In this document: positions 8,369 through 16,441 of the stretch, piece by piece
How positions within the stretch are numbered: the first letter of the stretch is position 1
Layout: each line of letters opens with the position of its first letter
Assembly (NCBI GenBank): GCA_050486105.1
Contig: JBJHCR010000004.1
Span: 1 to 55,673 of the forward strand
Reading direction: 5' to 3'
DNA from: JAEXNA01 sp050486105
Lineage (GTDB): Bacteria > Vulcanimicrobiota > Xenobia > Xenobiales > JADMJV01
Length of the DNA stretch: 55,673 nt
Made by a program: the position numbers and the translations under genes
Notes under the pieces: model-generated
What the model was told of the DNA's origin: nothing
Database searches by the model: none
Seen by the model: only the letters and a program-made list of their open reading frames with translations

Positions 8369-8806
8369 ATGTCTGAATCTTTCTCCTACCTTAACCCAGA
8401 ACAACGGGAGAGCCTTAAGGCTCTCCCTTTTCCCGTACTCTTGCCCAATCAACTGCCCGAAAGTTGGTCGGTGAAGAGCTTGAATCTCAGTGAGGACGAG
8501 GAGAATGTGGACTTCGAACTCACTCTCACTGGTCCGTCTGGATCGAGTTTTGACCTGCTGGCCACCAATGGAGGAGTGGGAGACGCCCTCCCCGGCGACA
8601 AATCTTCCACGCTCGAGCATCCCTTGTTGGAAACCCTGTATATAGAGCACTACCTGGAAGAACCTGAGCCGAAGTGGTTTCAGGCCCAGTGGATCGAGCT
8701 TCTGGAGAATTTTTCCTATGCAGGATTTCGAGGTCGTTCGCTGTCGGACGAAGAGGCTTCAGCCCTGATCAATTCGCTAGAAGTCTACGAGCCAGCGGCC
8801 TCCTAA
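8369..8806 (+). CDS. Hypothetical protein, partner of the Met-rich gene
   Basis: A 145-aa acidic protein with no signal peptide or membrane segment. The N-terminal part (about residues 18-60: LPFPVLLPNQLPESW, then alternating strands with LTLTGPSGSSFDLL) resembles the DUF4367-type fold in which a 'lP-eg' motif precedes a small beta domain; this is only a weak resemblance. It starts 5 bp after the Met-rich gene and is certainly in its operon, so it may be a chaperone, immunity protein or regulator for it. Its stop codon overlaps the stop of the convergent flippase gene. Confidence 0.75.
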   Translation: MSESFSYLNPEQRESLKALPFPVLLPNQLPESWSVKSLNLSEDEENVDFELTLTGPSGSSFDLLATNGGVGDALPGDKSSTLEHPLLETLYIEHYLEEPEPKWFQAQWIELLENFSYAGFRGRSLSDEEASALINSLEVYEPAAS

Positions 8807-10119
8807 GACTTGGCCTCTCGAGCCTTTTTTCTGACGACTAACATCAGAGTGAGTCCGTAGGTGAACGCTCCCACCACTTGCAAGAACAGGGCTGTGGCTG
8901 CGGTGGCCACCACTCCACCCAAAGGGATCGTGAGAGGGTAGATCAGTAAGCCCAGCAGCACTTGCCCGGTGGCTATGCAACCCAGAGTGATAGGCTGATC
9001 CAGGCTCAGCAGCACGGTGCTCCAAATGGTGGAGGGAATGGTGAACAGAGTGACCGCCACCATGAGGTAGAAAGTGGTGATGACTTTAGGCTCAGTGAAC
9101 GCTTCACCAAAGAGAGCCAAGAAGGGGCTGGCAGCAAACATCCAAACCAAGGCGCAAGCGAACAGGGCAAGAAAGTAGCGGGCGCTTTTCTTGACCAGTT
9201 GCTTGATCTCTTCAATGGTCTTGATCTGATTGACCTTGGGTAGCAAAACCATCTGTAGCGATTCGCTAACAAGGAGAAGCGCAAAAGCCAAGCCTTTAGC
9301 TGCTTCGAAGAGTCCTACCTGCTCCAATTCCCCGTAGCGGGCAAGCATGAGAGAATCCAGAAAGAGCAACACCATGGACGCCGAGCGGTAAAAGAACACA
9401 CCCCGAGAAAACCGGATGAGCCTTTGAATTTCTTCTTGGCCCGAAGTCCAGCGAGCTTGGCCGGGCTCATTGGTGAACAGGCTGCGCAGCATGACCGCAC
9501 CCACCGCAAGGGCAGCCAGCGGAGTCGCGAAATACAACCACATGAAGCGGTCCAAGGTGAGATAGGCGCCATCGGCATAACCCCATAGAGCGGCAAATGC
9601 CAGCAGTCGAAGAAGTTCCAGAATGATACGGCAGCCGGCGCCCCAGGAAAACTTTTGTCGCACATGCAGGGCTCCTTCGAGGGCATCCCACAGAGCCCAG
9701 AGACAGACTCCTACTGCGGTGATCTGCAAAAAAGGAGCTAAGTGAGGCTTCATCAGAAGGACGCTGGCGATTCCAGGGGCCGCGAACCAGCCCACCACGG
9801 CTACCACCATCCCCCCTGCCAACTTGAGTATCAGCCCTCCCAAGACAAGCCGCCGTGCCTTTTCGGGGTCGTTGTCCACCTCTCTCGAGGCCAAGTTGAC
9901 CAGGCTGTACCTTACACCTAGGTCAGCTAACACCGAAACGATCGTCAGAAAGGCATAACAGATGCCAAAGATTCCTAACTGACCTGGACCCAGCAGGCGA
10001 CCGAGAAGCACCTTCAAGAGAAAGCCGGTGCCTGTGGCAAAGGCTGTGCCTCCCAAGACGAGTGCAAAATCAAAAAAGTGAGCAAGCTTGGGTGGCAGAA
10101 ATCTGGTGAAGACTTGCAT
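8803..10119 (-). CDS. Polysaccharide/lipid-linked flippase (Wzx/MATE-like)
   Basis: Integral membrane protein (438 aa from ATG 10119, 12 to 14 predicted spans) of the MOP flippase superfamily that moves lipid-linked sugars across the inner membrane. Characteristic features are the N-terminal segment FALVLGGTAFATGTGFLLKVLLGRLLGPGQLGIFG, the following LADLGVRYSLVNLASRE, and the repeated membrane/loop pattern to a basic C-terminus (VVRKKAREAKS). The open frame extends to 10248, inside the upstream gene; ATG 10119 is the first methionine after that gene's stop, though its ribosome site is weak. It is last in a leftward operon after two large membrane proteins, supporting a cell-surface glycan role. 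Confidence 0.88.
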   Translation of the reverse strand: MQVFTRFLPPKLAHFFDFALVLGGTAFATGTGFLLKVLLGRLLGPGQLGIFGICYAFLTIVSVLADLGVRYSLVNLASREVDNDPEKARRLVLGGLILKLAGGMVVAVVGWFAAPGIASVLLMKPHLAPFLQITAVGVCLWALWDALEGALHVRQKFSWGAGCRIILELLRLLAFAALWGYADGAYLTLDRFMWLYFATPLAALAVGAVMLRSLFTNEPGQARWTSGQEEIQRLIRFSRGVFFYRSASMVLLFLDSLMLARYGELEQVGLFEAAKGLAFALLLVSESLQMVLLPKVNQIKTIEEIKQLVKKSARYFLALFACALVWMFAASPFLALFGEAFTEPKVITTFYLMVAVTLFTIPSTIWSTVLLSLDQPITLGCIATGQVLLGLLIYPLTIPLGGVVATAATALFLQVVGAFTYGLTLMLVVRKKAREAKS

Positions 10120-10177
10120 TGGGGCGGCGGTTCTGTCGATGGGCGGAGCTTCCCTTGCTGTGAACCATAATCGGCGA

Positions 10178-12184
10178 CTACTCGGGTTCCACCCAGGTTC
10201 CCACCGGTGGTAGCCTTCTCCAGGTTCTGATTCGTTCCGAGGATTCAAGCTCTAAGGAAACTTTTCTTCCGGTCACGCTCAATCCCCATGCCTGCAGCCC
10301 AAACAAACCTTCTGGCTCAGGAGTTATCAAGGTCATTTCGAGGTGGATCTCTTCTCCGGGAAAAAGAATAAAATCTTCTCCTAGCGGCTCCCAGAAGCTG
10401 GAGAAAGTCAGAGATTGATCGGTCTCCAAACGGAATCCTTTCCACTGCTCAGCGGTGATCGGGTTGAGGCCTTCGTTGCCTAAGACGACGGTCATGGGAA
10501 CTACGCTTCTGCTGGGAAGCAAGGTGGAATCGAGCATCAAACTCAATTCAAGTTTCTCGGGAAAGAGCTTGAACTCTCGGACTTGATTGGGGTCGGCAAG
10601 GGAGACCAGGCGGTAACTGCCAGGCCAGTCTGGAAGAATCACTTCCCCTTCAGATGAAGGGAAGACCACATTGAAGTGGTCTCGAGCATCAAACCAGCGA
10701 TATCCCCTGGGGCGCTCTTCGTCCTGGTCACTGGGCCCGAGACTTTGCTTTCTTATCGGGGTCGCTAGGATCCGCTGAAAGTCCACTGAGGCAAATTGCT
10801 CAGGCTGGTTCAGACTCGGTTCGGGAGGAGCTTCCTGGAGTTCGCTTTTCGGACCGTCTCGAAAAACTAAGGTTGGGCCTCCGGCCAAGATGTTCTCTTG
10901 TCGTCGCTTGCAAACCAACATGGGTCCACTCAGGACTTGTCCCTCTACCCATCCCACGAGGTTTTTTTGGCTTGCCAATGCATAGACGAGGCTCAGTGTC
11001 CGGTCCTCTCCCAGGTGGTCGACGGTGAGAACGGCGAACTTGCTTGACGGTGCCTGAGAGAGTTCTCTGATGATCGCCACGTCGGCTTCCGAGAGTTGTG
11101 GAAACGGCACATTTTTTCGCCATGCTTGCTGTTCGAATTTCACCAAATGCTGCTCTAATGAGAACGGCCAAAGAAGCTGTTCGAAGCCAAGTTTTGCCTT
11201 CTGAGCCGGGATCAGGACCTGACGATTGAGCCTTTGCTCGCCGGGAAGGACCGATAGGACAAAAACTGCCAGCGCCGCCCACGCCCACAACCGTCCTAGG
11301 GAGAACCTCATCCACCGGGAGACCCCGGGAGGGAGATTCTCGTCCCGGGGTACTCCATCCCATTGAGGCTCGAACTGCTGCCAGAGGTATCCTAGCATCA
11401 AGGCGCTGCCCCACTCAGCTGAATTCGTAAGCATCGACCCCAACAGCAGACTTGCCACCAGGATTCTGGGCCAGGAGTCTCCGGTTCGCTTGGGCGCAAA
11501 GAGCCAGATTGCGGAGAGAAGGCTCCAGGCATTCAGGACCCCCAGGCTAGGCTCGATGGTCACTTTGGTCAGCCAAGGAAGGGCAAGCAAGGTTGTTAAG
11601 GTGGACAGCCCAAGACATCTCGGCGCTTGCTCTTGGGTGGCGTCCAGATGCCAGGCCAAGGCTGTAAGCACAATCAACAGACATAGGGCCCAGGCCGGTT
11701 GGATCAGGGCCAGAACCCAGGCTGCGCCGGCTAGGACTAGGAGACGTTTGTTCACGGCGGCCAAGAGTCCCAGGGCAAGGACGGGGAGAGCCAGAAATTC
11801 GGGCAGCAATTCGGTCCGACTCCAGCCCACGGCGCCGGAATAGGCCAAGTATCCCGCCGTTAGGGTTGCCGGAACCACACCCTTCCAGCACTTGGTCAAT
11901 CCGACCAGCATCAGGACCACGGCTGTCGTGGAAAGGATGGCTCCGAAGAGGCCGGTCCAAAACAGGGGATCGCCGGGCAGCATGCTGAGCCATCGGCCCA
12001 GGGTGGCCTCCAGGTTGGGGGCAGACGGTGGTGACGAGGTTGTCAGGTTGCGGGAGCGGGCCAAGGTCTCCAAGAGGTCTAGACGGAGTGGTTCAACCAG
12101 ACTGCGCCCAGTTTGGAACACCCAGGTGGCCGTGACCAGCAAGAACCCAAGGGCCAGCCATAAACTCTGAGCTCCTCGATTCAT
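10178..12184 (-). CDS. Large membrane protein with C-terminal beta-sandwich (short family member)
   Basis: Protein of 668 aa. The N-terminal half has about 10 to 11 hydrophobic segments; a periplasmic-looking middle region follows, then a beta-rich C-terminus (about residues 545-660) with the cadence of a sandwich domain. It shares with three neighbours the end-of-membrane motif PGEQRLNRQVLI (compare GGERKINRTFIEI and PGQKLVNRAIIDL), so I take it as a shortened, diverged member of the same family. The layout suggests a GT-C-type glycosyltransferase or a polymer assembly factor, but no catalytic motif is certain. It overlaps the stop of the upstream gene by 4 bp (ATGA) and precedes the flippase. 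Confidence 0.82.
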   Translation of the reverse strand: MNRGAQSLWLALGFLLVTATWVFQTGRSLVEPLRLDLLETLARSRNLTTSSPPSAPNLEATLGRWLSMLPGDPLFWTGLFGAILSTTAVVLMLVGLTKCWKGVVPATLTAGYLAYSGAVGWSRTELLPEFLALPVLALGLLAAVNKRLLVLAGAAWVLALIQPAWALCLLIVLTALAWHLDATQEQAPRCLGLSTLTTLLALPWLTKVTIEPSLGVLNAWSLLSAIWLFAPKRTGDSWPRILVASLLLGSMLTNSAEWGSALMLGYLWQQFEPQWDGVPRDENLPPGVSRWMRFSLGRLWAWAALAVFVLSVLPGEQRLNRQVLIPAQKAKLGFEQLLWPFSLEQHLVKFEQQAWRKNVPFPQLSEADVAIIRELSQAPSSKFAVLTVDHLGEDRTLSLVYALASQKNLVGWVEGQVLSGPMLVCKRRQENILAGGPTLVFRDGPKSELQEAPPEPSLNQPEQFASVDFQRILATPIRKQSLGPSDQDEERPRGYRWFDARDHFNVVFPSSEGEVILPDWPGSYRLVSLADPNQVREFKLFPEKLELSLMLDSTLLPSRSVVPMTVVLGNEGLNPITAEQWKGFRLETDQSLTFSSFWEPLGEDFILFPGEEIHLEMTLITPEPEGLFGLQAWGLSVTGRKVSLELESSERIRTWRRLPPVGTWVEPE

Positions 12185-15009
12185 TGGGCCGCCCCCGAGT
12201 TCGTTTCTGTTACGATCTCCACTTGGCCGGCCGGAATGCGGGTCAATTGACCCTGGTCGGCAGAGAGATACAGGGCCAGTCGATAGAGGCCGGGACGCTC
12301 GGGAGTGAGGAGTGCCGGACCAACGATCTCCTCACCCAACTCGAAACGCATCAGGTTGACCCCGGGAAGGAGGTCGAACTGTTCTCGTTCAAGATCGTAG
12401 AAAGCCCAGCACCCCAGGACCTCTCGAGGTCTAGGGAGATCGTCAGGAAGTTCTAGTCTCAGTCGAGTTTCAAGCAAGGTGCGAGGGCTGAGCTTCCGAC
12501 CAGCCGTGGTCTGAATCTCAAGATCGGCAAGGGTTATTTCTTCGAGAAGGCTGGCGAAAGCGCATTCGAAGCGGAAGGGCTCCAGGGTAAGGACTTCGTC
12601 GTCACCGCTGCCAATCCAATCTGCCTGCAGCACATAGGTGCCCTCGTCATACGGAGGGACGAATGGGATTTCTAGTTCCAAGGGTACGCCGGATGGAGTG
12701 TCTTCGTCTAGGACCAGGCTCAAGACTTCGCTTTCTGGGCTTTGGAGGCCGTCTTTCTCTCTGGTGGTTGCCAAGCGAAGTGTCCCCTCTACCCGGGGGC
12801 TTGAGGGTTCATCGATGGTCAGAAGGAGAGTCTGCAGATGCCCACCTCGCAAGCGCGGCGCGCTTTGTTGTTGAGCGCCGCCAACAACCCGGGTACCAAG
12901 CCGAAATCCCTCAGCCCGCTTCCGAGACTCTCCGTCTTCGGCTGCTTCAATGGTGACCGGTTGAACCAAGCGGCTTTGGTCGATGCGATAGAGTAATCGC
13001 TTCTTGCGTCCCTGTTCGAACCGACGCGCCAGGGAGGTGCCCGGAAATGCACCGGGCTCCTCTCCGGTATCGGTGCGGAACAGCAGCCAGTCGGCCTGCA
13101 GTTGGGCCAGGGGTTCTGGCCTTTGGGTTTCCCAAAACAGCACGGCGGCTGGGGAGCGACGAAACGGAGTGGTGCCAATTTTTTCGTCGTCCAGAGGCAG
13201 GGCGTGACCCACGGACCTGGCTCCTGAAACTCCGGTGAAGGTCGACTCGTAGAGGATCGAAAAATTGTTTTCGGCGGGAAAATTGCTGAGCAGCCTATCG
13301 CCAGGTTGCACCTGCTTGCTCAGCCACTCTGCGGCCTTCCAGTCGAGTTCTTCAAAGTCCAGTACCGGGTGGCTGCGGACCCAGGTTTCCGTCGAAGGAA
13401 ATAGGAGCCAAGCGGACGGAGATTTGCCCAAAGCTTGACCGAGGCGGGCACTAACAAAGTGCAAGCAGGCGTAGCTGTTCAGCAGGGTCAGGAGCAAAAC
13501 CAAGAGGGCTCTAGCTCCGGCCTTGGTGAGATACAGACTTGATCCAGATCGAAATCCCAGATCTTTCCACTTGGAGATTCCGGTGAAGGCGTAGCTACCC
13601 AAAGCAAGCCCCAGGGCTCCGGCAAATCCGAGGGAGGCGGCAAACTGCCAACGGTAGTATTCAGATTCGTAGATGGGACCAAAGTTGACCAGAGCCGGAG
13701 TGAGAAAAGCGATGACTCCGAAGGCCCCTACGAAAAAACCGGCTAGGCTCGCCTGTCGCCAGAGGACCAGAAAAGAAAACGGGAATAAGTATAGGGGCAG
13801 GAAATGGATCTTGAGCACATCCCAGGACCAGATGTAAGCGTACCCACGCTCGGTAGAAGGTTGATAGAGCACCTTGAGAGGGGTATCTAAGGTATAGATG
13901 TGCGAGGTCCGTTGGTATTCCCCCGTTTCTAGGAGGATTTGGAAGAGTTCCTGCTTAGGGACGGTGAGCTTGACCACTTGGGCCTGGTTTTGCATTCCCT
14001 TAGACAAGTTTTCGGCTTGGCTGTGCTCTATTCCGTGAAGCTTGCGCTGCACCAGGTCGGTGAAGGGCCCTCCTTGGGTGAAAGCCAAGGGAAGAGATAG
14101 GCCCAGAGCGGCAAAGGCATAGAGCGCCTTTCTTCGGCAGAGTATTCCCCGTCCCCAAAGGATGGGAGTGACCCCTAGTACCGTGAGAAACACCAGCCCA
14201 AAATGGGTTTCATAGACGATAGCATAGGAACCTAGAGTCAATCCGGCCAGCAAACAGGTGACTCGGTCCCCGCGTTTCCAGAGATCAACGAATAGGTAGA
14301 GCAGCAGCGCGAGATACAGATGGACGAAAGGATTATTGTTTTGCAGAGTGTCGATTAGTCCGCCGCGCCCCCCGGCGTTGATGCCGAAGGCCATAAACCA
14401 AGTGGCGAGGAAGGAGATTGCGGGGACTCCACTGGACTTCAAAAAAGCAGCGAACAGCAAACAGAAAGTCACTGCCTGGAGGCCGCTGGTGAGAAGATGT
14501 TGAGAGAGGAAGACATCGGCCCCGCTCAAGACCGAGAAGGTAACGATGCTCAGATTGCGGCCGTAGTGGCCGTTCATGGGGATGTCCGAGAAGAAAGGAT
14601 TGAATGGCGGGAAATTGCCGTGTCGCATCAGTCCCTGAAGGGGAGCGTGGATCCAGTAGTCGTCATCGGGTTCGGCGATCTGCTGAGCGTTGGTGTAGAA
14701 GATGGTGAGCAGGCAGAGCGCTACTAAGGACCAATCAACGGCCTTTGGCAGGGCCACAAGTTTTGGAGCCTTCCAAGGTTGGTGGGTCAGCCAGAGAATT
14801 GCGAGAATCGTCAGGATTTGGAGCCCCAAGGTCAATCCCACCGCGACTTGCAGCGAGCTGGACCGATAGAAGAGATTCACCCCAACCAGGGTGGTCACCA
14901 CAGCAAGACCGCACGTAGCACCGAAGAGACCTGGCCAGGTCTCCACCTTGAGCAGGCGGCGGCTCAACAGCCAGCCCAGGAGCAAAGGTATGGCGAGCGT
15001 GGGCAGCAT
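12181..15009 (-). CDS. Large polytopic membrane protein, putative GT-C-like, with two beta-sandwich domains
   Basis: From ATG 15009 the product is 942 aa. GGAAGG sits 9 nt before this ATG; the alternative is a TTG at 15057. About 12 to 13 membrane spans carry a conserved extracytoplasmic acidic loop, EPDDDYWIHAPL (DDD at about residues 115-117), followed by FPPFNPFF and MNGHYGRNL. A second conserved loop has FPKQ/VPKQELFQILLETGEYQR. The motif FGPIYESEYYRWQFAA marks the last spans. Beyond about residue 690 are two beta-sandwich-like repeats. Acidic residues in outer loops of a polytopic protein recall GT-C glycosyltransferases using lipid-phosphate sugars, but this is inference. First gene of a leftward operon. 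Confidence 0.85.
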   Translation of the reverse strand: MLPTLAIPLLLGWLLSRRLLKVETWPGLFGATCGLAVVTTLVGVNLFYRSSSLQVAVGLTLGLQILTILAILWLTHQPWKAPKLVALPKAVDWSLVALCLLTIFYTNAQQIAEPDDDYWIHAPLQGLMRHGNFPPFNPFFSDIPMNGHYGRNLSIVTFSVLSGADVFLSQHLLTSGLQAVTFCLLFAAFLKSSGVPAISFLATWFMAFGINAGGRGGLIDTLQNNNPFVHLYLALLLYLFVDLWKRGDRVTCLLAGLTLGSYAIVYETHFGLVFLTVLGVTPILWGRGILCRRKALYAFAALGLSLPLAFTQGGPFTDLVQRKLHGIEHSQAENLSKGMQNQAQVVKLTVPKQELFQILLETGEYQRTSHIYTLDTPLKVLYQPSTERGYAYIWSWDVLKIHFLPLYLFPFSFLVLWRQASLAGFFVGAFGVIAFLTPALVNFGPIYESEYYRWQFAASLGFAGALGLALGSYAFTGISKWKDLGFRSGSSLYLTKAGARALLVLLLTLLNSYACLHFVSARLGQALGKSPSAWLLFPSTETWVRSHPVLDFEELDWKAAEWLSKQVQPGDRLLSNFPAENNFSILYESTFTGVSGARSVGHALPLDDEKIGTTPFRRSPAAVLFWETQRPEPLAQLQADWLLFRTDTGEEPGAFPGTSLARRFEQGRKKRLLYRIDQSRLVQPVTIEAAEDGESRKRAEGFRLGTRVVGGAQQQSAPRLRGGHLQTLLLTIDEPSSPRVEGTLRLATTREKDGLQSPESEVLSLVLDEDTPSGVPLELEIPFVPPYDEGTYVLQADWIGSGDDEVLTLEPFRFECAFASLLEEITLADLEIQTTAGRKLSPRTLLETRLRLELPDDLPRPREVLGCWAFYDLEREQFDLLPGVNLMRFELGEEIVGPALLTPERPGLYRLALYLSADQGQLTRIPAGQVEIVTETNSGAAQ

Positions 15010-15100
15010 CGGCAGGGTCCTTCCAGGCCTTCCCTCGGTCTCCTCGCCTGGAGTCAAAAACTCGCAGTCATCGTTTCAGGTTTTTTTCCGACTTTGGAGG

Positions 15101-15106
15101 CATAAT
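15101..15106 (+). promoter_or_regulatory. Candidate -10 box, leaderless spacing
   Basis: CATAAT ends 6 nt before the ATG at 15113, the same spacing as at the Phd antitoxin and ada starts. No convincing -35 is visible. A GGAGG at 15096-15100 could alternatively serve as a ribosome site 12 nt from the ATG, so the two readings compete. Confidence 0.4.
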
Positions 15107-15112
15107 CGGTCT

Positions 15113-16315
15113 ATGCTCATTCATAGTTCCAAAGCCTTCCCAAATTCGTCGCTCTCAGTAGGAAATCGAGGACAGGTTTCCCGCCGGGACCGCTATCGCT
15201 CGGAGTTTAAGATTTCCGAGCAGGATCGCCAGGATCATCTGGACATCAAGTGGGACCCGACGCAAACACCTTCAACCTTGCTGCGCAAGGACGGGGATCG
15301 CTACACCCTAAGCAATTTTCGCTGGGGGTTCCAAGAGGTTGGTGAATCCTCCAAATGGGCTCCGAACTTCAGTGACACCACCATCGACACCTCAAAAGTG
15401 AAGAACGTTTATCTGGCCTTGGAGCCGTTCAAGCCCGAAGTGGTGGCCGCTCATGGTCTTCTGGTTTTCGAAATGGAAGATGATGCTGCGGTGGCCGGTG
15501 CCGATGGGCAGAAAGACTTCGGATTCGCCTTATCGGTGGAAGCTCGGCGTCCGGAAGGCCAGACCTACGGACTGATCAAAGGCATGAAGAAGAGCTTCGG
15601 CATGATCTATCAGTTGGGCTCGCTCTCGGATCAGCTTCAGAAAGTCTCTCGCCAACGAGGGCACAAGCTAGTTCTCCACCCCATGGCTCTGACTGATGAG
15701 CAAAAGAAATCCATGGTTCAACAGGGCCTGGAGGCAGCCTCTCAAGATCGATTGGGTGAGTGGTACCATACCCTGACGAACTCATGCTTTACGGCCAGCG
15801 TCGACCTGATCAACAACGTGGTGCCAGAGTCCCAAAAGATGGCACGCTGGTCAAAGCACTTCAAAATGGCCAGACCCGCCACTTATATGCCGGCCTTCGT
15901 GGGGCCCACCGCCCGAAGACAAGGTTTGCTGAACTCAGAGCCCACTTTGGAGTTGCAGCCCAATAAAGACTTGCACCCCGGTCGCCAAGCGAATACGTCT
16001 GCTGTCCGGCAGCGGGTCGGAGAAATGTCTCGATCTGGTCTTTGGAATCCCGCTTTCCGATTGGCTGGGGCTGGGACCGGAGGCGCTCTGGGTTACGCCA
16101 TCGGTTCAAGTTTTGGAGGGTTTGCTCCAGTCCTTGGGACAGCATTGGGTGCCTTGACAGGAGTCTATGTTGGGGACCGCACTGCGGACCTGGTAGCAAT
16201 CAAGACCGACGTTCAGGTTCGAGATGCCCAAAAGTGGTATGCCGATCGCTCGGGCCTCACCCTAGAGCAAGCCGAAGCCCGCCTGAGCGACCCCAACGGC
16301 TCTCTGGAGCGCTGA
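15113..16315 (+). CDS. DUF4105-like protein with glycine-zipper C-terminus
   Basis: A 400-aa protein. Residues about 110-245 resemble the DUF4105 (Lnb-type) family: HGLLVFEMEDD, then FGFALSVEARRPEGQ, and the candidate active-site segment YHTLTNSCFTASVDLIN with a cysteine after the Asn-Ser pair, as in the NC motif of cysteine-hydrolase-like folds. Residues about 320-365 form a glycine-rich hydrophobic hairpin (GAGTGGALGYAIGSSFGG, then ALGALTGVYVGD) of the glycine-zipper type that could insert in a membrane. There is no N-terminal signal peptide; the first 40 residues are polar and basic. It lies between divergent/tandem large membrane protein genes. The substrate is unknown. Confidence 0.8.
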   Translation: MLIHSSKAFPNSSLSVGNRGQVSRRDRYRSEFKISEQDRQDHLDIKWDPTQTPSTLLRKDGDRYTLSNFRWGFQEVGESSKWAPNFSDTTIDTSKVKNVYLALEPFKPEVVAAHGLLVFEMEDDAAVAGADGQKDFGFALSVEARRPEGQTYGLIKGMKKSFGMIYQLGSLSDQLQKVSRQRGHKLVLHPMALTDEQKKSMVQQGLEAASQDRLGEWYHTLTNSCFTASVDLINNVVPESQKMARWSKHFKMARPATYMPAFVGPTARRQGLLNSEPTLELQPNKDLHPGRQANTSAVRQRVGEMSRSGLWNPAFRLAGAGTGGALGYAIGSSFGGFAPVLGTALGALTGVYVGDRTADLVAIKTDVQVRDAQKWYADRSGLTLEQAEARLSDPNGSLER

Positions 16316-16441
16316 AACTCTGCTTGGGCAGGGATCCCGATCGACACGGTGTAACGGCCCTGGCATGCAGAGGTCGCTTACAGGGTCTGAAGCGCGACAT
16401 CCGAGCAGCCTTGCGCTCCGAATCTCGTCGGAGGCAATCTG

